Source: Pseudomonadota bacterium (GTDB taxonomy: Bacteria > Pseudomonadota > Gammaproteobacteria > Steroidobacterales > Steroidobacteraceae). Taken from it: a stretch of DNA of 10,290 nucleotides. The position numbers were made by a program, and so were the translations under genes. The notes beneath the pieces were generated by a model that saw only the letters and a list, made by a program, of their open reading frames with translations, was not told where the DNA came from and made no database searches. The stretch covers positions 1 to 10,290 of the forward strand of contig JAJYTX010000062.1 of assembly GCA_021792815.1 (NCBI GenBank), written 5' to 3'. Shown in pieces: positions 1-6,509 of the stretch (the stretch's first letter is position 1; each line of letters starts with the position of its first letter).

Positions 1-2
1 GC

Positions 3-1541
3 CGGCTCGGTGCTCCGGCGAACCAGGCACTGAGTGACTGGATGGACGAGCGCGGCGTCGACAATCCCCTGCACGGCACCGACTGGATCCGCTACGACCG
101 CTCGGCGCTGCAGCCGGACCGACGTGCCCGCTGGGAGGCGGCCATGGGGGCCTTCTTCCTCACGTGCACCAAGTCGGACATCACAATCGAGGGACGTACG
201 CGCGGCATCAACGCAACGATCGTGTGCGAGCCGCGGGACGCTCTCGCGGATCCTCATCTGCGAGCGCGCGGGTTCTGGTCAAAGCGTGACGCTGTGCGCG
301 TCCCGGGGTATTTTTTCCAGGCGCACGAAGGCGAGTCGGTGGGCCCGACCGCCGAACGCAACCCCGCGCGACCGGGCCCGCTCGCGGGCGTGCGGGTACT
401 GGATTTTTCCTGGGCGCTGGTCGGCTCGATCACCACCAAGATCCTCGGTGATCTCGGCGCGGATGTGATCAAGGTGGAAAGCGCCACACGGCCATGCCTG
501 TCCCGAGTCGACCGTCAGGTGAGCGCATCGAGCTCCAACAGCCTCGATGACAAACCGTGGTTCGCGCACCTGAATACCTCGAAGCGCAGCCTGGCCCTCG
601 ACCTCAAGATGCCCGAAAGCCGCGAGGTGCTCGCACCGCTGGTGCGCTGGGCCGATGTCGTGGTCGAAAACTTCTCTCCCGGCACGATGAGCAAGCTCGG
701 CCTCGGATACGACGAACTCGCGAAGCTGCAGCCGGGCATCGTCATGGTCTCGGGCAGCGTCTACGGGCAGGACGGCCCGCTCGCCCGTGAATGGGGCGTG
801 GACGGCACGGGCGCCGCGCTCTCCGGGCGGACTTTTCTCACGGGCTGGCCGGACCGGGACCCGGTGATTCCGAGCGCCCTGCCCTACGGCGATGTGATCG
901 TACCCTATGTGATGGCCGCCGCCGTGGCGGCGGCGCTGCAACACAGGCGCGAGAGCGGGCGCGGAGCGCACCTCGACGTCGCGATGTACGAGGTCTGCCT
1001 GCAGCAGACCTACGAGGCGCTGCTGCAGACGCAGTCCGGTCCGGCGCCGGCGCGGACCGGCAATGCCGACGCGCGGCGCTTTCATCAGGCGGTATATCCG
1101 GCCCGCGGCGAGGATCGGTGGATTGCAATCAGCTGCCCGGGGCGCGCCCAGTGGTTGCGCTTGTGTGCCCTGGCGGGTCTCTCCGAGGGCGAGCCCGAGC
1201 GGCTCGAAGCGGCGCTCGCCGCCTGGACTGCCGATCAGGACGCTGCGCGCCTCGCCGCGGCGCTGCAGCTTCAGGGCATCGAGGCCGCGCCCGTGCAGGA
1301 CATCGAGGATCTCATGGACGGCGATCCGACACTCGCCGCCCGGATGCCGCTCGTCACGCTCGATCATCCGCTGCTCGGACCGTTCGGCCACCTTCGCACC
1401 CCGATGCACTTCTCACGCAGCGCACCGATTCCGTTCCGCGCACCACGCCTGGGCGAGCACTCGCGCGAAATCGCCATCGACATTGCCGGGCTTGGGTCAC
1501 AGCGGTTCGCGGAGCTCGATGCCAAAGGAGTGTTCCGGTGA
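3..1541 (+). CDS. Class III (CaiB/BaiF) CoA-transferase, fused two-domain form, 5' partial
   Basis: The frame is open to the left edge (from base 3, without a stop before the ATG at 42), so the true start lies outside the window. Residue numbers here count from the ATG at 42 (499 residues to the stop). Residues 1 to about 110 look like the C-terminal end of one CaiB/BaiF domain: a WMDERG segment, then DPHLRARGFW and a terminal proline-rich stretch. A second complete-looking domain starts at about 113 with PLAGVRVLDFSWALVG, followed by LGADVIKVE, ADVVVENFSPG and the PYGD segment. By family pattern D284 of PYGD should be the catalytic aspartate that forms the acyl-CoA anhydride. SGRGAHLDVAMYE follows. 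The family moves CoA between carboxylic acids in the cytoplasm. The fused form would be near 800 residues, as in some proteobacterial proteins (inference). It overlaps the downstream dehydratase-like gene, which suggests that it supplies that enzyme with CoA thioester. Family assignment is firm; the substrate is unknown. Confidence 0.88.
   Translation, partial: RLGAPANQALSDWMDERGVDNPLHGTDWIRYDRSALQPDRRARWEAAMGAFFLTCTKSDITIEGRTRGINATIVCEPRDALADPHLRARGFWSKRDAVRVPGYFFQAHEGESVGPTAERNPARPGPLAGVRVLDFSWALVGSITTKILGDLGADVIKVESATRPCLSRVDRQVSASSSNSLDDKPWFAHLNTSKRSLALDLKMPESREVLAPLVRWADVVVENFSPGTMSKLGLGYDELAKLQPGIVMVSGSVYGQDGPLAREWGVDGTGAALSGRTFLTGWPDRDPVIPSALPYGDVIVPYVMAAAVAAALQHRRESGRGAHLDVAMYEVCLQQTYEALLQTQSGPAPARTGNADARRFHQAVYPARGEDRWIAISCPGRAQWLRLCALAGLSEGEPERLEAALAAWTADQDAARLAAALQLQGIEAAPVQDIEDLMDGDPTLAARMPLVTLDHPLLGPFGHLRTPMHFSRSAPIPFRAPRLGEHSREIAIDIAGLGSQRFAELDAKGVFR
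1524..1530 (+). promoter_or_regulatory. Strong ribosome binding site deciding a GTG start
   Basis: AAAGGAG lies inside the last codons of the CoA-transferase gene, 7 nt before the GTG at 1538. This fixes the start of the dehydratase-like gene, although its reading frame is open upstream as far as about 791. The GTG also overlaps the TGA stop of the CoA-transferase (GTGA), which fits translational coupling. Confidence 0.75.
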
Positions 1542-2818
1542 ACCCCGACTCCCGGGCGCGCAACGATCTGGCCTGCACCGCCGCGGCGACCGGCTACCAG
1601 CGCACGTATGTCGGCGAACTCAAACGACGAGTCGTCGACGGCGGAGAGCCTTTCGTGGTCGCCCAGGCCGACACGCCCCACGAGATCTTCCACGCGATGG
1701 ACATACCGCTGATCACCAACCAGTGGTGGTCGGCGTACCTCGCCGCCAAGCAGCTCTCGGGCCGCTACTTCGAGGCGCTCGAGCATCAGGGCTATCCGAG
1801 CAACAGCTGTCGCTACTGCTCCCTCGGGCTCGCCTGCACGCTCGCGGCCGACCCGGCCAGCGCGCCCTGGGGAGGACTGCCGAGACCGATTGCGTTGGTC
1901 GCTCGCCTCACCTGCGACTGCATCCAGCAGGTGTTCACCCTCTGGGCCCGTGCGCTCGGCACCGATTTTTTCCCGCTCGAGGCGCCCGCCTGGAGACACA
2001 AGGATCCTGCCTGGTTCGAACACTCCTACGACCGCTGGATGGACGTGTACGAACCCGGTCGCATCGAGCTCATGGTCGAGGAGATGCGCGACCTCATCAG
2101 GCTGTTGGAAAGCAAGTCCGACCGTCGCTTCGACGAGTCGCGCCTCGAGGCGCTGATGGAACGTATCAATGAGCAGGAAGGCTACATTGCCGAAGCCGCG
2201 CGGCTCATCGGGGCCACGCGTCCCTGTCCGGTGGCGGTTACCGACCAGATGACGAACACGATGATACCGCAGTGGCATCGTGGCTCGGAATGGGCCGTTG
2301 CGCACGCACGGCGCTTTCGTGACGAAGTGATCGACCGGGTGCGCGCCGGGCACGCCGTCTGCGCGCACGAGCGGAGCCGCCTGATGTGGATCGGCGCCGG
2401 CCTGTGGCACGACTCGGGGTTTTACCACGCGCTCGAGGAGCGCTACGGTGCGGTGTTCGTCTGGTCCATGTACATGCCCTTTGCCGGCCCGCAGTACCTG
2501 CGCGAGACGCAGGGGCGACCCTTGCACGCGCTCGCGAGCCGCATCTGCTCGATGAACGAGGTACTACACCTGCCCCCGTGGATGAACGCCTGGATGGTGA
2601 GCGAGGCTCGGCGCTGCGGCATCGATGCCGCGCTCATTCTGATGCCGCCGGGCAACCGCATCTCTCAATCGGGCATCCGCCTGACGGCGCGGGCGCTCGA
2701 AGCAGCCGGAATACCGACGCTGACGGTGGATGCCGACATGGTGGCCTCGGGCGGCTGGGACCGCGGGAAAATGCTGGCGCTGGTCGCGGAGTTTCTGGCG
2801 GGCGCGGACCTGGTGTGA
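1538..2818 (+). CDS. 2-hydroxyacyl-CoA dehydratase / benzoyl-CoA reductase-family subunit (HGD-D)
   Basis: GTG start, 426 residues, which fits the larger subunits of this family (about 370-430). Recognisable segments are a CRYC motif at 91-94 after GYPSN, where the family has its first cluster cysteine; LTCDC at 124-128; TDFFPLEAP at 142-150; and a C-terminal Rossmann-like part with GIDAALILMP, AGIPTLTVDAD and a closing GGWDRGKM. Known members form heterodimers with a [4Fe-4S] cluster in each subunit. They accept a high-energy electron from an ATP-hydrolysing activator, and either dehydrate (R)-2-hydroxyacyl-CoA or reduce aryl-CoA rings. Oddities: the C-terminal segment that usually holds another cysteine reads PPGNR (370-374) here, and neither a second subunit nor an activator is visible in the window. 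The preceding overlapping CoA-transferase fits a FldA/FldBC-like arrangement. Family confident; reaction not determined. Confidence 0.8.
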   Translation: MNPDSRARNDLACTAAATGYQRTYVGELKRRVVDGGEPFVVAQADTPHEIFHAMDIPLITNQWWSAYLAAKQLSGRYFEALEHQGYPSNSCRYCSLGLACTLAADPASAPWGGLPRPIALVARLTCDCIQQVFTLWARALGTDFFPLEAPAWRHKDPAWFEHSYDRWMDVYEPGRIELMVEEMRDLIRLLESKSDRRFDESRLEALMERINEQEGYIAEAARLIGATRPCPVAVTDQMTNTMIPQWHRGSEWAVAHARRFRDEVIDRVRAGHAVCAHERSRLMWIGAGLWHDSGFYHALEERYGAVFVWSMYMPFAGPQYLRETQGRPLHALASRICSMNEVLHLPPWMNAWMVSEARRCGIDAALILMPPGNRISQSGIRLTARALEAAGIPTLTVDADMVASGGWDRGKMLALVAEFLAGADLV

Positions 2819-2820
2819 CG

Positions 2821-2850
2821 CACGGGGAACGACGCCGTCGTTTCCGCGTG
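2821..2850 (+). other. Strong RNA hairpin just after the dehydratase-like gene
   Basis: An imperfect inverted repeat begins 2 nt after the stop at 2818. AACGAC (2828-2833) pairs with GTCGTT (2837-2842) across a GCC loop. The stem then continues outward with a G-U pair, two G-C pairs, one bulged G (2846) and CACG/CGTG, giving 13 pairs in all. No T-run follows, so it is not a textbook intrinsic terminator. It may protect the upstream mRNA 3' end or reduce read-through into the hydrolase gene (inference). Confidence 0.5.
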
Positions 2851-2876
2851 ACTCATGGCTAAAGAAGGGGACGGAG

Positions 2877-4670
2877 ATGGCGAAATCGACGTTCACGATG
2901 CTCTTACCGCTGGCTGTTCTCGGCCTGGTGCTGCCCGGCAGCGCCGCGCAGGCCGCACACCGGGAGGCCGCACCGAGGATTTCCGAGCCCGGCTACTATT
3001 CCGGCTATGCGCCGGTGCTGTACGACGGCTACAAGAGAACCTCCTTCTATGTCCAGGCGCGCGACGGCACGAAGCTTGCGGTCGATCTCTTTCGGCCGAC
3101 ACTCCACGGAGCGCTCGCGAAGCGCAGGTTGCCGGTCATATGGATGAATACTCCATACAATCGCCGCTACGGTTTTCGCGGCGCGCCCACCGTGAGCGCG
3201 TACCCGGGCTTCGCGCTGCAGCTGGTCAAATACGGCTACAACGTCGCAGTGGTCGACTTCCGCGGCCTGTACGCGTCGTTCGGCAGCAACAAGGTTTTCA
3301 ATTTCGGCGAGTTCGTTCCTCCGGCAACGACCGATGCATACGACATGACCCAGTGGTTCGCGAAACAGCCCTGGAGCAACGGCCGTGTCGGCATGTGGGG
3401 TTGTTCGGCGACCGGCGGCAGCCAGGTGCAGGCGGCGACCACCCGCCCGCCGGCACTGCAGGCGATTTTCCCCATGAGCTCGGTGTTCGACGCCTATTCG
3501 TTCCTGGTCATCGGCGGGGTGCCGTTGCGGCCGTTCCTGCCCGCTTCCCAGGCGGTCACCGCGGCCCGGGACAGGATGGCCGTACCGGTCGATGGCCCGG
3601 ACGGACCGGCGGAACTCGCTCAGGCGATCGCCGAGCACAGCAACAATATCGATGCGCCTGATGTCGGGGTTGGTAGCGACCTGCCATTCCGTGACAGTCG
3701 GGCTGCGCAGCTCGGCGGCGTCAAGTGGTGGATCCTGTCAAGCCCCTCGACTCATCTCAACGCACTGCGGCGCGGACATTTCGGGGTCTATGCCACGTCC
3801 AACTGGAACGAGGCGGGCACGAAGCTGGCCGCCTTCGAACTCTTCGCCAATCTGCCGAGAGGCCGGGTCAAGCTGCTCATCGGCCCCGGCAGACACTGCG
3901 GCTGGCGGACGGTGTGGCAGGACACCGGTTTTTCCGTGGTCACCGAGGAGCGGCGGTTCTTCGATTACTGGCTGAAAGGCATCCACAACGGGGTGATGAA
4001 ACAGCCGCCCGTGACCTACTACACGTACAACGCCCCGGCGCAGAGCGCCTGGCGGACCGCCTGGACATGGCCGCTGCCCAACGAAGTCAAGACCGCGTTC
4101 TACCTCGGGCGCGGCGGCGCGCTCAGCAAAGCTGCACCCGCGAGCCCGGGACGGGACACGACGCCCATGGCTGCGCCGCCCAAGGCGAATCCTATTTTCG
4201 TGCACCGGCCGACCGGGGGACTCCGTTACGAGACGGCGCCGCTGTCTCACGGCGTCCAGATCACGGGCTTCCCAGTGATGAAGCTGTGGATCGCGACGCG
4301 GGCTCGGGATACCGATGTCATTGCATGGCTGGACGATGTGGCGCCGGACGGTGCGACGCGTTCTTATCAGATGTTCGGACGCCTGCGTGCATCCGACCGC
4401 GCCCTGGGCAAGCCGCCATACAACGACTTCGGTCTGCCCTGGCACCCGTTTCTCAAAAAGGACGCCCGGCCGCTCCAGCCTGGGAAGCCGACCGAGCTGC
4501 AGTTCGCCCTCCTGCCGATGTCCTACATCTTCCCGGCCGGGCATCGGATCCGCCTGACCGTCGCGTTCTCGAGCCCATCCGGCGGGCCAGGCAGGCCAGT
4601 CACCATTTTGAGCGGACCGGGGGCGTCCTCGAGGATCGTTCTGCCCGTGATTCCTGCTTCGGGTCACTGA
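2877..4670 (+). CDS. Exported CocE/NonD (S15-type) alpha/beta-hydrolase
   Basis: 597 residues. The ATG at 2877 is preferred over the in-frame ATG at 2730 because it lies after the upstream gene, follows an AAGGGG ribosome binding site at 2865-2870, and gives a clean signal peptide (MAKSTFTMLLPLAVLG..., cleavage near AQA at 24-26). So the protein should be periplasmic or secreted. The fold is that of the X-Pro dipeptidyl-peptidase/cocaine-esterase family: substrate-entry segment FYVQARDGTKLAVDLFRP (57-74), VVDFRG (125-130), nucleophile elbow WGCSATGG with S177, catalytic His candidate H340 in IGPGRH, and a C-terminal jelly-roll domain from about 400. Members cleave esters, amides or acylated peptides. 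The elbow has one residue more than the common GxSYGG, and the expected GWxD acid position reads NWNE (309-312). Substrate unknown; the nearby tannase suggests plant or aromatic esters (inference). Confidence 0.85.
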   Translation: MAKSTFTMLLPLAVLGLVLPGSAAQAAHREAAPRISEPGYYSGYAPVLYDGYKRTSFYVQARDGTKLAVDLFRPTLHGALAKRRLPVIWMNTPYNRRYGFRGAPTVSAYPGFALQLVKYGYNVAVVDFRGLYASFGSNKVFNFGEFVPPATTDAYDMTQWFAKQPWSNGRVGMWGCSATGGSQVQAATTRPPALQAIFPMSSVFDAYSFLVIGGVPLRPFLPASQAVTAARDRMAVPVDGPDGPAELAQAIAEHSNNIDAPDVGVGSDLPFRDSRAAQLGGVKWWILSSPSTHLNALRRGHFGVYATSNWNEAGTKLAAFELFANLPRGRVKLLIGPGRHCGWRTVWQDTGFSVVTEERRFFDYWLKGIHNGVMKQPPVTYYTYNAPAQSAWRTAWTWPLPNEVKTAFYLGRGGALSKAAPASPGRDTTPMAAPPKANPIFVHRPTGGLRYETAPLSHGVQITGFPVMKLWIATRARDTDVIAWLDDVAPDGATRSYQMFGRLRASDRALGKPPYNDFGLPWHPFLKKDARPLQPGKPTELQFALLPMSYIFPAGHRIRLTVAFSSPSGGPGRPVTILSGPGASSRIVLPVIPASGH

Positions 4671-6351
4671 GAGCGGCGCGCCGCGCCGGCATCACCCCGG
4701 CTGCGCGGGCGCCTGCCCATCTGTAAGCGTCCTGCGGCGGACGAGGCGGCGTGTAAGGCGCGAAGCTCGTGACGCTGTCGATGTCTCCGTGGCCCACGTA
4801 ACGTGCGGCGGCGGGATACGGATAGAGCGGCCGGGATCGCAGCCTGCCGTCGCTCAGCCGCGCGCTCGCGGTAATCTCCTTCGGTGGCCTGCCCTGCTCG
4901 ACCCAGCGCACGAGCGGGCCGAGGAAGTCCTCCTGGTACGGAATGTATCCGCCGCCACAGTGGTAGACCGCCGGTACGATGAAGTAGCGGGCAAACTGCT
5001 GCGTCCGCTGCACTCCTCCCGAGTGATTCCGCAGCCGTTGGTAGTAATCCGGCAACCCGTAGGCACCCGCGGCCGGATCGGCCGCACCCTGCCAGAGAAT
5101 GAGCTTGCCGCCTGCGGCGCGGAAGGCCGCCAGATCCGCATCGTTCGCATCGTACAGCGCGCCGCGGCGGCGCAGCTGCCCGAAGCTCGCGAGATCGAAA
5201 CGCCAGGTGTCCACCGTGACACCGGGCGCGAGCCTTCCCCGGTAGACCATGTCACGCACGAAGTTGTGCAGCATCCACCGACCCGCGCTGGCGAGGGAAA
5301 AGCGCTGGTCCCAGGTGAGCTCCGAGCCGTACGGCTCGCCGCCGTAATACAGCGGCATGCCGTCTGGAGCCTCGGGGCCCTGGTAGAATTTGCGCGCCAC
5401 CGCCACTTGCCCGGCCGTCAGGCAATGGCCGGGCGCGCCGCGTCGGCACAGCAGCACGCCCGGATCGAAGCGGCATCGGCGCGGGTCGTCGATCTGTCCA
5501 TCCTTCAGACCATCCAGCGCATCACACGCCCGGATCACCGCCGCATGCAGTGTCCGGAGCGCTTGCGGCGTCCATACCGAGCGGCCGTCGGCATCGAACC
5601 CCCAGCGCGCCTCCCACAGGAAACGCTCCATCGCCTCCGCTATGGTGAAGGCGGGCGAGCCCGCGATGAGGCCGTTGAAGTCGTGAGGGTATCGCTGAGT
5701 CTCCATCATCGCTTCGCGTCCGCCATCGGAGCAGCCGTCGAAGTACGTGTAGGCGGGAGGCTGACCGTAGTAGGCCGCGAGAATGCGTCGCGCCGCCTCC
5801 GAGAACACGTGAACGGCGCGATAGGCGAAATCCTCGCGAACCTCTCGGCCACCCAACGCCCAGACGCCGTCCCCGCCGACGTGGCCCGAATCCTCGAACC
5901 CCACGGCGAAGTCGCCCCCGAAGGCGACCGGGTCATCGGCCACGGGCGCCACATGGCGCATGATCCGTCCGCAATTGCCACCGCACCCGCCTTGCAGATA
6001 CCGTCCCGTATAGCCGCGTGTGGGCAGCCACAGATCAAACTGGATCGTTGGCGCCACGTATCCCTTGGCGAGACAGAATGGCGGCCTCTTCCCATGGGCG
6101 GGCAACAGGGTCGTGGACAGCACACGCGCCGGACTGTCGAGAACCCGATCGAACGCGCGGCCGGCGAGCGCCGCACAGCTCATGACCGGCGCGAGCGCTG
6201 CGCGCGCAGGCAGCGCGGTGTAATGCACCGGCAACGCCGGACCGTCGGCTCGAGCGGTCTGGAGCAGCAGACCGAGCCACAGCGCGCAACACCCGATCGC
6301 CGCACGCCGCGCGCCTGCGCGGCCACACCCGTGCCAGCATTGCTCAGACAT
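4600..6351 (-). CDS. Secreted tannase / feruloyl esterase family hydrolase
   Basis: 583 residues, ATG at 6351. An N-terminal signal peptide is visible (arginines at 11, 15 and 16, hydrophobic core at 18-30, cleavage probably after ARA at 33-35), so the enzyme should be exported. The tannase-family signature is clear: GCSDGGRE with C207-S208 as nucleophile pair, D425 in QGAADP, and H464-C465 in YHCGGGY. This is the known CS-D-HC arrangement, in which a disulfide ties the serine and histidine loops together. A lid-type calcium site is suggested by CDALDGLKDGQIDDP (276-290). The family hydrolyses gallate, ferulate and related aromatic esters, or terephthalate-type monoesters. The usual body ends near residue 540; the last 43 residues are Arg/Ala/Ser-rich and run into the antisense 3' end of the hydrolase gene. 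Divergent from the cytochrome gene. Substrate not determined. Confidence 0.88.
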   Translation of the reverse strand: MSEQCWHGCGRAGARRAAIGCCALWLGLLLQTARADGPALPVHYTALPARAALAPVMSCAALAGRAFDRVLDSPARVLSTTLLPAHGKRPPFCLAKGYVAPTIQFDLWLPTRGYTGRYLQGGCGGNCGRIMRHVAPVADDPVAFGGDFAVGFEDSGHVGGDGVWALGGREVREDFAYRAVHVFSEAARRILAAYYGQPPAYTYFDGCSDGGREAMMETQRYPHDFNGLIAGSPAFTIAEAMERFLWEARWGFDADGRSVWTPQALRTLHAAVIRACDALDGLKDGQIDDPRRCRFDPGVLLCRRGAPGHCLTAGQVAVARKFYQGPEAPDGMPLYYGGEPYGSELTWDQRFSLASAGRWMLHNFVRDMVYRGRLAPGVTVDTWRFDLASFGQLRRRGALYDANDADLAAFRAAGGKLILWQGAADPAAGAYGLPDYYQRLRNHSGGVQRTQQFARYFIVPAVYHCGGGYIPYQEDFLGPLVRWVEQGRPPKEITASARLSDGRLRSRPLYPYPAAARYVGHGDIDSVTSFAPYTPPRPPQDAYRWAGARAAGVMPARRAALSDPKQESRAERSSRTPPVRSKW

Positions 6352-6384
6352 GGGAGCCCCGTTGATTGTTCTGTCCGGGCATCG

Positions 6385-6413
6385 ATGCTAGCAGAGGATG
6401 TAAACGCTTGCAG
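6385..6413 (-). promoter_or_regulatory. Possible promoter for the tannase gene
   Basis: On the minus strand CTGCAA (6413-6408) and TAGCAT (6390-6385) are separated by 17 nt and point toward the tannase start at 6351. Each element matches the sigma-70 consensus only partly (3/6 and 4/6). Its -35 box coincides with that of the opposite promoter candidate. Confidence 0.28.
6399..6412 (+). promoter_or_regulatory. LacI/GalR-family operator-like palindrome
   Basis: TGTAAACGCTTGCA fits the general LacI/GalR-family pattern TGNAANCGNTTNCA, with a central CG; five of seven positions match symmetrically between the half-sites. It sits in the 158-bp divergent region between the tannase and cytochrome genes and overlaps the -35 boxes of both promoter candidates, a good position for repression. 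No LacI-type regulator is present in the window. Confidence 0.4.
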
Positions 6414-6437
6414 CCCCCGACTCGCCCTCGCTACACT
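6408..6437 (+). promoter_or_regulatory. Possible promoter for the cytochrome / OmpA-like operon
   Basis: TTGCAG (6408-6413) and TACACT (6432-6437) are spaced 18 nt apart and point at the GTG start at 6510. The matches to sigma-70 consensus are moderate (3/6 and 4/6). The position, alone in the only divergent gap, is what supports it. Confidence 0.35.
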
Positions 6438-6493
6438 GTTCGAACCACCTTGCGCTGAACTTCGGCAATTGAGCAGCCGGGCCCGTCACGCCC

Positions 6494-6499
6494 GAGGAG
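6494..6499 (+). promoter_or_regulatory. Ribosome binding site of the cytochrome gene
   Basis: GAGGAG lies 10 nt before the GTG at 6510 and 16 nt before the in-frame ATG at 6516. The spacing favours the GTG as start. Confidence 0.5.
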
Positions 6500-6509
6500 C
6501 CTCCGTATC

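Noticed and set aside
915..934. GCC/GGC inverted repeat (9-bp arms, 2-nt loop)
   Set aside because: It falls in an alanine-rich helix (AAAVAAAL) of the CoA-transferase and follows from GC-rich codon use.
279..1409. Long open frame on the minus strand opposite the CoA-transferase
   Set aside because: It lies antisense to a clear family member, has no recognisable domain, and is explained by high GC content.
791..1537. Upstream extension of the dehydratase-like frame
   Set aside because: It overlaps the CoA-transferase in another frame, shows only Arg/Ala-rich shadow sequence, and the GTG at 1538 has a strong ribosome binding site.
1364..2527. Long minus-strand open frame opposite the dehydratase-like gene
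   Set aside because: Shadow of the GC-rich + strand gene; no family motifs and no ribosome binding site of note.
4673..4684. 12-bp GC palindrome between the convergent genes, considered as a terminator
   Set aside because: It has no loop and no T-run on either strand, so it does not work as an intrinsic terminator.
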